Source of the DNA: Hydrogenophaga pseudoflava NBRC 102511
GTDB lineage: Bacteria; Pseudomonadota; Gammaproteobacteria; Burkholderiales; Burkholderiaceae_C
Assembly: GCF_001592285.1 (NCBI RefSeq)
Contig: NZ_BCWQ01000014.1
Location: 96,672 to 160,671 of the forward strand
Length of the DNA: 64,000 nucleotides
Direction of reading: 5' to 3'
Part shown: positions 1 through 10,424 of the stretch, one piece after another
Numbering within the stretch: the first letter of the stretch is position 1
Layout: each line of letters begins with the position of its first letter
Translations under genes and position numbers: made by a program
The notes under the pieces: generated by a model
What the model was told of the DNA's origin: nothing
The model's input: only the letters and a program-made list of their open reading frames with translations
The model's database searches: none

Positions 1-380
1 CCCGAGGCGATGGCTTCGAGCACATCGCGCGAGGTCGTCATCTCCAGCCCGCCGGGAATGGACAGCGTGGAGGCGTAGACCGACTCGCCTTCACCCGCGT
101 CGATGGCTTCGTGAAGCACGAAACCGCGCTCGGTCTGCACGGGACCGCCCTGGAACACGGGCTGATCGCGCAGATCGTCGCGCCCCAGCACCAGGTCGAC
201 CTTGGCGAACAGTCCGGGCAGCAGGATGTCGGAAGGCTTGTTGATCACGAGTCCGAGCGCGCCGCGCTCGCTGTGTTCGCACATGAACACCACGCTGCGG
301 CCGAACAGCTCGTCGTTCAGCCCGGGCATTGCAATCAGGAAGTGATTGGTGAGATTGATCGGGGCAGAATCCGCAGTCAT
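1..380 (-). CDS. yqgE: YqgE/AlgH family protein (UPF0301), 3' end cut off by window edge
   Basis: The reverse strand reads from an ATG at 380 and is open to base 1, giving about 126 residues. The N-terminus contains NLTNHFLIAMPGL, then VVFMCEHSERGALGLVINKP, then VFQGGPVQTERGFVLH, which are the hallmarks of the YqgE/AlgH (UPF0301) family. Family members are about 185-190 aa, so roughly the last third lies outside the window. The biochemical function of the family is unknown; it is often found next to the Holliday-junction resolvase gene ruvX/yqgF, which would lie to the left here if the order is kept. It diverges from the photolyase gene across a 55-bp gap. Confidence 0.93.
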   Translation of the reverse strand, partial: MTADSAPINLTNHFLIAMPGLNDELFGRSVVFMCEHSERGALGLVINKPSDILLPGLFAKVDLVLGRDDLRDQPVFQGGPVQTERGFVLHEAIDAGEGESVYASTLSIPGGLEMTTSRDVLEAIAS

Positions 381-435
381 GGCGCAATTTTAAGCGGCGG
401 CCCGTGCCCGCCCCGCCGTCACCGAGCAGCCCCCG

Positions 436-1911
436 ATGACACGCTACGACAGAGGACTGATGTGGTTCCGGCGCGACCTGCGGGTGCAGGACAACGCCGC
501 CCTGCACCACGCGCTCAAACACTGCCGCCAGGTCTGGTGCGTGTTCGTGTTCGACACGGAGATCCTCGACCCGCTGCCGCGCGCCGACCGGCGGGTGGAG
601 TTCATCCACGCCAGCGTGCTCGAACTCGATGCCGGGCTGCGCGCCCTGGGCGCCCGGCACGGCCGCGAGCGCACCGGCCTCATCGTGCGGCACGCGGCCG
701 CGCGCGAAGACATCCCGCGGCTGGCCCGGCAGCTGCATGTGCAAGCGGTGTTCACCAACCACGACGACGAGCCCGCAGCCCTGGCCCGCGATGCCCAGGT
801 GCTGGGCGCGCTGGCACACGCCGGCGTCATGCTGCACAGCCACAAGGACCATGTGATCTTCGAACGCCGCGAGGTGCTGACCCAGGCCGGCCAGCCGTTC
901 GGCGTGTTCACGCCCTACAAGAACGCCTGGCTGCGCAAGATCGAGCCCTTCTTTCTCAAGGCCTATCCCGTCGACAAGTACGCACCGGCCCTCGCTCCAC
1001 TGCCCGATGCGATGGATGGGCCGCTGCCCCGGATGTCTGATCTGGACTTCGAGACCACCAACCTGTCGAAGCTGCCCATGCCCACCGGCGCCAGCGGTGC
1101 ACAGACCCTGCTGGCGGATTTCATGGACCGCATCGAACGCTACGACACGGCGCGCGACTTTCCGGCGGTCAAGGGCCCCAGCTACCTGAGCGTGCACCTG
1201 CGCTTCGGTACGGTGTCGGTGCGCCAGCTGGCTTCGCTGGCCTGGCAGATGCATCTGCAGGGCATGAAGGGTGCCAGCACCTGGCTGTCGGAGCTGATCT
1301 GGCGCGACTTCTACCACCAGATCCTGGCCAACTTTCCACACGTGGTCGGCAACGCATTCCGACCCGAGTACGACAAGGTGCGCTTCGAACATGGCAAGCA
1401 CGCCCAGACCCTGTTCGCGGCCTGGTGCGAGGGCCGCACCGGCTACCCGCTGGTGGACGCGGCCATGGCCCAGATCAACCAGACCGGCTACATGCACAAC
1501 CGGCTGCGCATGGTGGTGGCCAGCTTCCTGGTGAAGGACCTGGGCATCGACTGGCGCTGGGGCGAGCGCTACTTCGCCGAGAAGCTGATCGACTTCGACC
1601 TGGCCGCCAACAACGGCGGCTGGCAGTGGGCGGCCTCGACCGGCTGCGACGCCCAGCCCTGGTTCCGCATCTTCAACCCGGTGACGCAGAGCGAGAAGTT
1701 CGACCCCCAGGGCAAGTTCATCCGCCGCTACCTGCCGCAGCTGGCGGGGTTGTCCGACGCGGCGATCCACGCCCCCTGGAAGGCGCCCGAACTGGAACTG
1801 GTGGCGGCGGATGTGCGCTTGGGCCAGAACTACCCGAACCCGATCGTCGACCACGCCATCGCCCGCGAGCGCACGCTGGAGCGCTACGCAGTGGTCAAGC
1901 GCTGCCCCTGA
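436..1911 (+). CDS. phrB: Deoxyribodipyrimidine photolyase (CPD photolyase, class I)
   Basis: The product is 491 aa and uses blue light, FADH- and an antenna chromophore to split cyclobutane pyrimidine dimers in DNA. The N-terminal Rossmann domain starts with LMWFRRDLRVQDNAAL, typical of the photolyase/cryptochrome family. The C-terminal FAD domain has SYLSVHLRFGTVSVRQL, ELIWRDFYHQIL, GRTGYPLVDAAM, MHNRLRMVVASFLVKDL and DFDLAANNGGWQWAASTGCDAQPWFRIFNP, which carry the flavin-binding and electron-transfer tryptophan regions. Length matches class I enzymes (about 470-490 aa). It converges on the chpA gene with 18 bp between the stops. A cryptochrome-like role cannot be fully excluded, but the motifs fit a repair enzyme. 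Confidence 0.96.
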   Translation: MTRYDRGLMWFRRDLRVQDNAALHHALKHCRQVWCVFVFDTEILDPLPRADRRVEFIHASVLELDAGLRALGARHGRERTGLIVRHAAAREDIPRLARQLHVQAVFTNHDDEPAALARDAQVLGALAHAGVMLHSHKDHVIFERREVLTQAGQPFGVFTPYKNAWLRKIEPFFLKAYPVDKYAPALAPLPDAMDGPLPRMSDLDFETTNLSKLPMPTGASGAQTLLADFMDRIERYDTARDFPAVKGPSYLSVHLRFGTVSVRQLASLAWQMHLQGMKGASTWLSELIWRDFYHQILANFPHVVGNAFRPEYDKVRFEHGKHAQTLFAAWCEGRTGYPLVDAAMAQINQTGYMHNRLRMVVASFLVKDLGIDWRWGERYFAEKLIDFDLAANNGGWQWAASTGCDAQPWFRIFNPVTQSEKFDPQGKFIRRYLPQLAGLSDAAIHAPWKAPELELVAADVRLGQNYPNPIVDHAIARERTLERYAVVKRCP

Positions 1912-1929
1912 TCACCAGGCGACCAGTGG

Positions 1930-4900
1930 TCAGGCGTTGGCTGAGGCCTGCGCGTAGTTCGCCACCAGGGCCAGCAGCTCGTCTTCCGAGTAGGGCTTGC
2001 CCAGGTAGTGGTCCACGCCCAGCTCGCGGGCGTGCTCGCGGTGCTTCTCCGCGATGCGCGACGTGATCATGATCACCGGCAGGTCGGACAGGCGCGGATC
2101 GTTGCGGATGTTGCGCACCAGGTCGAAACCGTCCATGCGCGGCATCTCGATGTCCGACAGCACCACGGTCGGGCGCTCCTGCTGCAGGCGCTCCAGTGCC
2201 TGCAGGCCATCGGCCGCCAGCGTCACGCGGTAGCCTTCGCGCTGCAGCAGGCGCTGCGTCACGCGGCGCACCGTGATCGAGTCGTCGACCACCAGCACCA
2301 GCGGCACGGCACTGACCGCCGCCTCGACCGGCAGCTCGGGAGCGCCTTCGGACGACGCCGCGTCGCGGTGCAGCCGGCCCTCGATCCAGGGTTGCACCTG
2401 GTCACCGTACACCGTGGCCAGCGCCACCGGGTTGTAGATCAGCGCCACAGCGCCAGACGCCAGAACCGACATGCCGGCCAGACCGGGCAGGCGCGAGAGC
2501 TGCGGACCGAGGTTCTTCACCACGACTTCCTGGTTGCCCAGCACCTCGTCCACGTGCATCGCCACGCGCTGCGCCGCACTTCGGAAGATCACCACCGGCA
2601 GCGTGCGGGTCTGTGTTTCCTGCGATTGCGGTGTCGACTGGAGCAGAGCCCCTGCCCAGTAGAACGGCACCTCCTCGCCGCCGACCATGAGCGTCTTTCT
2701 GGCGTACGCCTGCGCCAGCTCGTCGGCGCTGACACGGCGAACCAGTTCGACCTGCGTCGACGGCACACCGACCGTCAGTTCACCCGCACGCAGCATCACC
2801 ACCTGCGTGACGGCGGTGGTCAGCGGCAGCACCAGCTTGAAGCTGCTGCCCTGCCCCGCGTGGGTGTGGGTCTCGATGCGGCCACCGAGCGCCACCACGT
2901 CGTTGCGGACCACGTCCATGCCAACACCGCGCCCCGCCAGCGAGGACACCTCGGCAGCCGTGCTCAGGCCAGGGGTGTAGATCAGCTGCGCAGCTTCGTC
3001 GTCGGACAACACCGCGTCGGCGGGCACCAGCCCCTGGGCCAGGGCTTTTTCGCGCAGACGCGCCAGATCGATGCCCGCGCCGTCGTCCTCGAACGTCACC
3101 GAGACGTCGTTGAGCTCCTGCGCCAGCCGGATCTCGATGTGACCCTCGGCGGGCTTGCCCTTTTCAAGCCGGCGCTCGGGCGATTCGATGCCATGCACGA
3201 CGCTGTTGCGCAGCAGGTGTTCGAACGCCGCCGTCATCCGGTCCAGCACGCCGCGGTCCATTTCAATGTGACCGGCCGTGATGTCCAGCCGCACCTGCTT
3301 GCCCGTCTCCTTCGAGGCCTGGCGCACCACGCGGTACAGGCGCTCGGAAATGCCTTCGAACTCCACCATGCGGGTGCGCAGCAGGTCGCGTTGCAACTCG
3401 CGGGTCTGGCGCCCCTGCGCGACCAGCCCGTCCTCGGTCGCTTCGACCGCACGCTGCAGATTGCGCTGCACCGTGGCCACGTCGTTGACCGACTCGGCCA
3501 TCATGCGGGTCAGTTCCTGTACGCGCGTGAAACGGTCGAATTCCAGCGGGTCGAACGCGAGTTCGGCATCGCGCGCCTGCGCCAGGCGCGACTGCATCTG
3601 CGTTTCGGCCTGCAGTTCGATGTCGCGCAGCTGATGGCGCAAACGGTCGAGGTTGCCCGTCAGGTCCTTGAGCGAGCCGCGCAGGGTCACCAGCTGGGAC
3701 TCCATGCGCGAGCGGGTGATCATGACCTCACCGGTCTGGTTCATCAGGCGGTCCAGCAACTCCGGACGGACCCGGACGGCGGCTCCTGCACGTTGTGGCA
3801 CCGGCACCGGCGCCTGCTGAAGAGACAGGCCACTCAGTCCGGCACCCTGAGGCACCGCCACCGAAGCAGCGGCTTCCGACGAGACCACAGCCTCCCCGGA
3901 ACCCACCACAACCTCGTCCTCGACCGTGATCGACAGTGGTGGCTCGGCGGCTTGCTCCGGCGCGGTCTGCACCACGCCATGAGAGGCGGGATCGGTGCTG
4001 CGGAGCAGGTCGAAGCGGGCGCACAGGGCGTCGTAGGCGGACTGCAGGGGCTCCAGCTCCCCGGTCTGCGGGGTGTCGGTGCCCAGGCGTTCAACCGAGG
4101 TTTCCATCCGGTGCGCCATTTCGCCCAGACGCAACGCGCCTGCGAGCCGGGCGCTGCCTTTGAGCGTGTGCAGGTTGCGAAGCACCTCGGCGCGTGCACT
4201 GCCGTTGTCCGGTCGCGCGATCCACTGGCGCAGGGCACCACCCAGCAGGGGCAGCAACTCCTGTGCTTCGTCGGAGAAGATCGGGAACAGGTCCACATCG
4301 ATCGTGTCCATCGCATCGATGTCGTCGTCGATGTCCTGGACAGGCCCCCTGGGTTCGTCCATTTCTGACAAGGGCGACAGCGTCGTGTCGTCGTCCGCCA
4401 GTACAAGCGACTCGGCGTCGAGGACCTCGGGTGCCACGTGCAGCGGCTCTTCGTCCACCACCACGACAGGCTCCACGCTGTCGACCGGCGTCCCGGTGTC
4501 GATGGACGACGCATCCCATTGCGTGTTCAGTTCGTTGTCCAGCGATGGCTCATCGGTCGTGGGCTCGCTGACTGCGTCCGACTCGGTTGGCGTGGGCAGG
4601 TGCAGCAACGCCTCCAGACCCGCCAGCAGCTCGGGATTGGGTTCCTTGTAGAAACCCGCCGCAAACTGGTGCAGCAGGCGGCGGATGTCCTCGGCGGCGG
4701 CCACGAAAAGCTGTGCCTGCGCATCGGTCGCCGGCTGGCCCGCGCGCTGGTGCGAACCGACCAGCGCCAATGCGTGCTCCAACGCCCGTGCAATATCCGA
4801 CAGGGGCTGGAAGCCCACCGTCGCTGAGCTTCCTGCCAGCGAATGTGCCAGCGCCTCGGCCTGCTCGGGCAGACGTTCGTGCTGCTCCAGCGACCACTCG

Positions 4901-7900
4901 GACAGCGCCACACCCAGCCGACGCGACCATTCATCCGCCTCGTTGAGATAGACGTTGTAGAGACGGATGCCGATGCGCAGCGGTCCGATGGCGCGGGTCT
5001 GCTCGTCGAGCATCTCGTCCGTCACGGCACCGGAAGGCACGGCGATGTCTGCGGCTTCCTCACCCACGTCGACGTCCGGTGCCTCATCGTCCTCAGCAGG
5101 TCCCGAGGCGCTCATGGGCTCTTCCACCAGCACCGGCTCTGGCGTCGGCATCGCCACTGCGTCGAGCTCAATCACCTGCACGCTGTCGGGCTCGGCCGGA
5201 TTGAACAGCGCAGCAGGCATGGAATCCTGCAAGTCCTGCGCCTGTGGAAGCTCCGCCTCCAGATCGAGAGAGATCTCGTCGAAGATGGATGGATTCTCGT
5301 CTGCGGGGTCCACCTGCGCGGGAGATTCCGCATCCTCACCACCCGCTCCGGACTCGACCGGATCAACGAGCGATGCATGCTCCGACGGCACAGGCTCGGG
5401 AAGATCAAGCTCCATCACCAGGGCGTCGCCAGACTCCTGTGCGCCCACGCCCAGGTCCACCGCAGGCGCGTCATCCGTTTCGACCTCGATCGACACCACC
5501 GGTTCTTCGGCCGCCGGCTCGGTCAGTTCAACAACCTCGACAGCTTCCACCGCCGACTCTGGCAGGGTACCCTCCAGCGGCAGGTGTTCCCGCCGATCGC
5601 GCCAAGCCTGGGCGCTGTTGCGGAAGGGCTGGGCCTTCCAGTGCGCGTCCTGGTTCTGGTCGATGTCCTCCACCCAGCGGCCCAGCTCGGTCATGGCTTC
5701 CTGCGCCAGCGACAGCAGCGCCGGCTCGGCGGGCCGCTGCTCGGCCAACACCGAGTTGAGAACCTGTTCCATCGCCCAGGCGGCTTCGCCAAACTCACCC
5801 AGCCCCACCATCCGGGAGCTGCCCTTGAGGGTGTGGAACGCACGGCGCAGAATCGTGAGCTGCTCCAGCTGACCGGGTTCGTGGCGCAGCGCCTTGAGCG
5901 CGGCCAGTCCGTTGCCCACCACTTCACGACCTTCCTCCAGGAAGATGTCGCGCAGATCGTCTTCGCCATCGTCATCGGGCGGCGTGCTGACCGGGGCCAC
6001 CTGCGCCACAGGCACCGCCGGGACGCCCGACTGGGCCAATCCCACCAGTGCCTGGGCACCGGCCACGGCGTCGCTGCCGACCACGGCCTGGGCTGCCTCG
6101 CGCGCGGCGCGTGCCACACCTTCCTGTTCGGCCAGCGATGCCTGGTCGGCGAGAGAATCGAGCTGTTCGCTCAGTTCGGCCAAGTCCACATTGTTCTGGG
6201 CGCCTTCGACCACGCGCTGGACGTCCTGGCTCAGCGTTTCAGCTGCGTGCTGCGAAGGAAGGGACACCGGCACTTCCGGAGCCATCCGCCCCATGAGCGG
6301 CCGGAGCTCGCCCGCCTGGTCGTCGAACACGAACAGCTTCTTCGCCAGCGCTGGCTGGTAGTTGAGCATGTCCACGAGGAAACTCAGGGCGCTGAGGTTG
6401 TTGCCCAGCTGCTGGAAGGTTCCGGCCTCTCGGGCCATGTCCTCGTCGATTTCGGTGTCCAGGATTTGCTCGACCGTCGCGCGCATGCGGGAGACGGTCT
6501 GCACCGCCTGTTCAAGGCCCAGCACAGAGAGCACGCCGCGCATCTGCACCAGCTGGGACACTGCCACGTGCAGCCCCGCCTTTTCCTTCGGCGCCCGGAA
6601 GAACTGGTCCAGCGACTTCTCCGCCTCGCCCAGCGCCACCTTCAGTTCGCCGACCACGCTGCCCAGCGTCTGGCGATCGCTAACGCGGCGGTAGAGCTGC
6701 TCCATCCACGGTTCGAGGGGCTGGGCAGACTCGCCCGCCAGCACCCTCTCCAGACGCTCGGCCAGCAACTGGGTGCGGTCGGTCAGTGTTGCATCGTTGG
6801 GATCAAAATCGTCGAACGCCGCTTCCAGGTACAGGGTGGTGGTCGCGACCTCCATTGACAACTCGGGCTTGACGTTCCCGGGTGAGCGCGCCACGTGCTC
6901 GGCCGCCTTGACGAGCGAGCGGGCCAGTCCGGTGCTGGCCGGATGCAGCTTGAGCAGCGACTCGCCGATCAGGGTGTACTGGTCGAGCACCGACCGCGCA
7001 CGACTTAGGTCGCCACCCGCCAGCAGCGACCACGACTCCTTGCCCGCATTGATCCGCTTGCGGGCCTGCACCAGCAACGCGGGGTCGAAACGCCCCAACG
7101 TGGCCTGGCTGTAGTCCACCGGCGCGGCATCGCTGAGACCGAACGCCGCGCGCACCGCTTCGAGATGAGGCGCCGGTGTGCCCGGCACAGGACGCGCCTG
7201 GGCACAGAAGAACAGGAGGTCGTGCAACAGCGTCTCGGACACATCGGCGCGCGCACCACCTTGCACCAGACCGGCCAGCTGCAGCAGGATGCGGGAGGCC
7301 GCCCTCTTTGCATAGACATCTGGCACGAGAAGGTTCTGCGACAAACCCTCGAAATAGGCCGCGGCTGTTCGCCAGAACGTGACCGCACGGGGTTGCTGCG
7401 CACCAGCGGCCAGGCTGGCACACATGCGCGAGAGTTGCGTCGAGGCAGCACGGCTGTTGGTCTTGACCACCAGCAGCACGAGCCGATCGAACAGCGAGCG
7501 CACCTGTGGATCCACCTTCATCGGCGGCACCCCGGCAGGCGCTGGCGCCTCCACCCCCCGCCGGTCAAACGACCACAGGTCGGCCGGATGGACGCGCTCG
7601 GCACCCGCCAGCTCCTGCACCTCGCGGTACTGGCTGAACAGCGCCACCGGCGGCACCGGCTTGCCGTTCAGCACCGCCTCGAGGTACTCGATCAGGGCGA
7701 AGCTCGCGCGCTCGACCTTGCCCGCCGCCTCATCGGTGCAACTGAGCGGGCGCTGCACGAACCGCTGGACTGCCGCCTCCATGCCCCGCAGCACCTGCGC
7801 CGGGGCCGCGAGACCGACCACCTCGAGCGCACCCACCGCCTGGTGAAGCTGCTGCCGGGCCACACGCAAGGCCCCGGGGTCGACCGCTTCCAGGTCGCTG

Positions 7901-8049
7901 TGGCGCGCCTGCTCGGACTCCCGGATGAACCGCCGGATGGCCTTGTTGGCACCCTCCAGCGACTTGCGCAACTCCTCAAACACCCAGGCCAGCGGCCCCA
8001 GGTCGTTGAGAGGCGTATCGGTCGGGGCGTGGTCTTGGGTATCGAGCAT
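1930..8049 (-). CDS. chpA: Type IV pilus chemosensory hybrid histidine kinase ChpA/PilL
   Basis: This 2039-aa CheA-like kinase should receive signals from PilJ through the CheW-like PilI and phosphorylate PilG and PilH to control pilus extension and retraction and cAMP-linked behaviour. Domains: two degenerate Hpt-like regions without a usable His (around residues 65-95 and 480-520); three Hpt domains with intact His boxes, FHTLKGSSRMVG (His about 739), AHSLAGSSATVG (about 1069) and LHTLKGSARLAG (about 1294); a dimerisation/P2-like segment (LMNQTGEVMITRSRMES); a HATPase with LLRNSVVHGIE, DDGAGID (about 1655) and GRGVGMDVV; a CheW-like domain (about 1775-1900); and a C-terminal receiver with VVDDS and LSDIEMPRMDG. 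Acidic low-complexity linkers separate the Hpt domains. It is the last gene of the cluster, 23 bp after pilJ. Confidence 0.95.
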   Translation of the reverse strand: MLDTQDHAPTDTPLNDLGPLAWVFEELRKSLEGANKAIRRFIRESEQARHSDLEAVDPGALRVARQQLHQAVGALEVVGLAAPAQVLRGMEAAVQRFVQRPLSCTDEAAGKVERASFALIEYLEAVLNGKPVPPVALFSQYREVQELAGAERVHPADLWSFDRRGVEAPAPAGVPPMKVDPQVRSLFDRLVLLVVKTNSRAASTQLSRMCASLAAGAQQPRAVTFWRTAAAYFEGLSQNLLVPDVYAKRAASRILLQLAGLVQGGARADVSETLLHDLLFFCAQARPVPGTPAPHLEAVRAAFGLSDAAPVDYSQATLGRFDPALLVQARKRINAGKESWSLLAGGDLSRARSVLDQYTLIGESLLKLHPASTGLARSLVKAAEHVARSPGNVKPELSMEVATTTLYLEAAFDDFDPNDATLTDRTQLLAERLERVLAGESAQPLEPWMEQLYRRVSDRQTLGSVVGELKVALGEAEKSLDQFFRAPKEKAGLHVAVSQLVQMRGVLSVLGLEQAVQTVSRMRATVEQILDTEIDEDMAREAGTFQQLGNNLSALSFLVDMLNYQPALAKKLFVFDDQAGELRPLMGRMAPEVPVSLPSQHAAETLSQDVQRVVEGAQNNVDLAELSEQLDSLADQASLAEQEGVARAAREAAQAVVGSDAVAGAQALVGLAQSGVPAVPVAQVAPVSTPPDDDGEDDLRDIFLEEGREVVGNGLAALKALRHEPGQLEQLTILRRAFHTLKGSSRMVGLGEFGEAAWAMEQVLNSVLAEQRPAEPALLSLAQEAMTELGRWVEDIDQNQDAHWKAQPFRNSAQAWRDRREHLPLEGTLPESAVEAVEVVELTEPAAEEPVVSIEVETDDAPAVDLGVGAQESGDALVMELDLPEPVPSEHASLVDPVESGAGGEDAESPAQVDPADENPSIFDEISLDLEAELPQAQDLQDSMPAALFNPAEPDSVQVIELDAVAMPTPEPVLVEEPMSASGPAEDDEAPDVDVGEEAADIAVPSGAVTDEMLDEQTRAIGPLRIGIRLYNVYLNEADEWSRRLGVALSEWSLEQHERLPEQAEALAHSLAGSSATVGFQPLSDIARALEHALALVGSHQRAGQPATDAQAQLFVAAAEDIRRLLHQFAAGFYKEPNPELLAGLEALLHLPTPTESDAVSEPTTDEPSLDNELNTQWDASSIDTGTPVDSVEPVVVVDEEPLHVAPEVLDAESLVLADDDTTLSPLSEMDEPRGPVQDIDDDIDAMDTIDVDLFPIFSDEAQELLPLLGGALRQWIARPDNGSARAEVLRNLHTLKGSARLAGALRLGEMAHRMETSVERLGTDTPQTGELEPLQSAYDALCARFDLLRSTDPASHGVVQTAPEQAAEPPLSITVEDEVVVGSGEAVVSSEAAASVAVPQGAGLSGLSLQQAPVPVPQRAGAAVRVRPELLDRLMNQTGEVMITRSRMESQLVTLRGSLKDLTGNLDRLRHQLRDIELQAETQMQSRLAQARDAELAFDPLEFDRFTRVQELTRMMAESVNDVATVQRNLQRAVEATEDGLVAQGRQTRELQRDLLRTRMVEFEGISERLYRVVRQASKETGKQVRLDITAGHIEMDRGVLDRMTAAFEHLLRNSVVHGIESPERRLEKGKPAEGHIEIRLAQELNDVSVTFEDDGAGIDLARLREKALAQGLVPADAVLSDDEAAQLIYTPGLSTAAEVSSLAGRGVGMDVVRNDVVALGGRIETHTHAGQGSSFKLVLPLTTAVTQVVMLRAGELTVGVPSTQVELVRRVSADELAQAYARKTLMVGGEEVPFYWAGALLQSTPQSQETQTRTLPVVIFRSAAQRVAMHVDEVLGNQEVVVKNLGPQLSRLPGLAGMSVLASGAVALIYNPVALATVYGDQVQPWIEGRLHRDAASSEGAPELPVEAAVSAVPLVLVVDDSITVRRVTQRLLQREGYRVTLAADGLQALERLQQERPTVVLSDIEMPRMDGFDLVRNIRNDPRLSDLPVIMITSRIAEKHREHARELGVDHYLGKPYSEDELLALVANYAQASANA

Positions 8050-8072
8050 GTTGGGTCAGGCCTGACGGCCGA

Positions 8073-10328
8073 TCAGGCGATCTTGAATCGGGCCACCGAC
8101 TGCCTCAGTTCCTCGGCCATGGAGGACAGCTCACGCACCTGCGCGGCGGTCGAACGCGTACCTTCACCGGTCTGCTCGGTCACCGCGAAAATGTGCTGGA
8201 TGTTGCCGGCCACTTCGTTGGCAGACTCGGCTTCGCGTAGCGTGGCGCTGGAGATCTGCTCGATCAGCTCGGCCAGACGGCGCGACACGCGGTCGATCTC
8301 GGACAGGGCGGTACCGGCGTTGTCGGACAGCTTGGCCCCTTCCACCACACCCTGCGTGGAGCGCTCCATGGCGGCCACCGCGTCCTGCGTGTCGGTCTGA
8401 ATCGCCTTCACCAGCGCAGCAATCTGGCGTGTGGCATCTGCGGAGCGTTCGGCCAGGCGCTGCACTTCTTCCGCCACCACCGAGAAGCCGCGACCGGCTT
8501 CACCGGCGGACGCGGCCTGGATGGCGGCGTTCAGGGCCAGCACGTTGGTCTGTTCGGTAATGTCGGAAATCAGCTCGGTGATTTCACCAATCTCCTGCGA
8601 CGACTCGCCCAGCCGCTTGATGCGCTTGGAGGTTTCCTGGATCTGGTCGCGGATGGCGTTCATACCACCGATGGCGTCCTGCACAGCCTGCAGACCGGAC
8701 TCTGCGGCTTGCAGAGACGAGCGGGCCACACGAGCCGATTCCTGCGCTTGTCCGGAGACGTCGTTGATGCGCTGCGCCATGTCTAGCACCGACTGGCCGG
8801 TTTCGCGGATTTCGCGCAGCTGTTCCGTGGACGCGGCCAGCAGTTCGGTCGAGGTGCTCTCCACCGCCGACGTCGTCTGGGCCACCCGTGTTGCAGTGGC
8901 TTGCACGTTGCCCACCAGCGATCGCAGTTCTTCCACCGTGTAGTTCACCGAGTCGGCAATGGCACCGGTGATGTCTTCCGTCACCGTGGCTTCCTGCGTT
9001 AGATCGCCTTCGGCCACCGTCTGCAGTTCGTTCATCAGCCGCAGAATGGCGGCCTGGTTGGCATCATTGACGCGCTTGGCGTCCTGCTGTTGCGCTTCGG
9101 CCGCCACACGCTGGCTTTCTGCGATCAGCTGACGCTGGCGGCTTTCGAGCAACTGGACATACGCCAGCGCCGCGCCACAGGCCAGCGCAAACAGCGCCGA
9201 CGCCACCATGGCGAACAGCTCACCCCCGCCCAGACCGGAGGCGGCAGACAGCTGGCTCTGAAGGCTCTCGAGACCCGTCCGCAACGGCTCGCTGTCGCCG
9301 ATCACGCCGGCCTGCGCCTCGCGGGCCGCCACCAGACCTTGCAGGTTGCCCAGAATGGCACCAGCGTCGGTGCGGGTTTGCTCGTACAGCTTCAGCAGGG
9401 CTTCCAGCCGCTCGCGGATCTGAGGATCGGTGGTGGACTTCAGGCGCAGCTCGGCGCTGCCGTTGAGCAGGCCTTCAGCGATTTCCTTGAAGGTGTTCAG
9501 GTCCTTGCCCAGCAGGAACACGGCCTCGGGGCTCACGCCTTCCATGGTCAGGAACTCGTTCGCCGATTTGCCGATGCGCTGCGTCAGCATCACCAACTGG
9601 CCTGCCGCCGAGATCTCGGTCGGGGGAGCGCCAAGTTGCAGCTTCAGAGAAGAGACTGTTTCAGCGATTTCCAGGAGGTCGGACGACTGGCGGTTGATGG
9701 AGCGAAGCGCGTCACCCACCTGGGTCAGGATCTTTTGCTGAGACAGCACCACGCCGGCATTGCGCTCGGCGGAATCCACCTTGGGCAGCAACTCGCCCAG
9801 CAACCCCTCAAACTCGGGGCCCAGAGGGCTCAGTCCCAGTGCATCATCACCCTGCTTGAAGCCACGCACGTTGCGAGACAGCACGTCGGCACTGTCCTTC
9901 ACTTCAGCGAAGGCAGCCGGGTTGCCAATCAGGGCCTGGGACACACTCTTGGCCAGCCGCTGCGACTGCATCAGTGCCTGACCGCTGGCAGCCACTTGCT
10001 GACCCACTTTCTCGGTCTTGTTCAGCACGAAGAACACCACCGCCGTCAACAGCACCACCGCAAACAACAGCAAGGTGCCCAGGGTACGACGATGCTGCTC
10101 CGCGCTCCGCCGACCAAGCACCGGCAGGCTGAGCACCCCAAGCTCCAGGTCGGCTGGCTCCGGACCATCGGAGCTCAGGCGACTCTCCGCAAAATCTGCA
10201 TCGTTGCGCGACTCATCTAGCCGCTCGGCAGCGATGCGGGCCACGTCCTGTTCGGCGAGGTCGCTCAGATCGGGATCGTCGGCCCCGTTCTTGCGGAACA
10301 TCCCCTGGATTCGATCAAGCATGGCCAT
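8073..10328 (-). CDS. pilJ: Type IV pilus methyl-accepting chemotaxis protein PilJ
   Basis: This is the membrane chemoreceptor of the Pil-Chp system (751 aa). The start at 10328 ([11 protein letters not shown]) is chosen because GGAAGG lies 7 bases upstream; a longer in-frame ATG 48 bp earlier has no comparable site. There is a transmembrane helix at about 80-100 ([18 protein letters not shown]) and a periplasmic region of about 280 residues with PilJ-type four-helix features. A second transmembrane helix ([17 protein letters not shown]) is followed by a HAMP-like linker and a cytoplasmic signalling hairpin with [20 protein letters not shown]. It lies 23 bp upstream of chpA and 96 bp after pilI. 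Known family role: sensing pilin or surface contact and coupling to ChpA. Confidence 0.94.
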   Translation of the reverse strand: MAMLDRIQGMFRKNGADDPDLSDLAEQDVARIAAERLDESRNDADFAESRLSSDGPEPADLELGVLSLPVLGRRSAEQHRRTLGTLLLFAVVLLTAVVFFVLNKTEKVGQQVAASGQALMQSQRLAKSVSQALIGNPAAFAEVKDSADVLSRNVRGFKQGDDALGLSPLGPEFEGLLGELLPKVDSAERNAGVVLSQQKILTQVGDALRSINRQSSDLLEIAETVSSLKLQLGAPPTEISAAGQLVMLTQRIGKSANEFLTMEGVSPEAVFLLGKDLNTFKEIAEGLLNGSAELRLKSTTDPQIRERLEALLKLYEQTRTDAGAILGNLQGLVAAREAQAGVIGDSEPLRTGLESLQSQLSAASGLGGGELFAMVASALFALACGAALAYVQLLESRQRQLIAESQRVAAEAQQQDAKRVNDANQAAILRLMNELQTVAEGDLTQEATVTEDITGAIADSVNYTVEELRSLVGNVQATATRVAQTTSAVESTSTELLAASTEQLREIRETGQSVLDMAQRINDVSGQAQESARVARSSLQAAESGLQAVQDAIGGMNAIRDQIQETSKRIKRLGESSQEIGEITELISDITEQTNVLALNAAIQAASAGEAGRGFSVVAEEVQRLAERSADATRQIAALVKAIQTDTQDAVAAMERSTQGVVEGAKLSDNAGTALSEIDRVSRRLAELIEQISSATLREAESANEVAGNIQHIFAVTEQTGEGTRSTAAQVRELSSMAEELRQSVARFKIA

Positions 10329-10424
10329 GAAACAACCTTCCAACAGAAAAGACGGGATCCATCGGGATCCGCTCACACGTTATTGATGACGACCTGCCAC
10401 CCGTGCACCGCATGGCGATGCACA

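Noticed and set aside
2008..6858. Long open frames on the plus strand opposite chpA (2008-4368 and 4843-6858)
   Set aside because: They are antisense to a gene with clear Hpt, HATPase, CheW and receiver domains. Their products are low-complexity Arg/His/Gln-rich shadows caused by high GC content.
436..8049. Photolyase next to the pilus chemosensory cluster as a light-sensing motility system
   Set aside because: The genes converge, the protein has the full repair-enzyme pattern, and no photoreceptor domain occurs in PilJ or ChpA. The adjacency is probably accidental.
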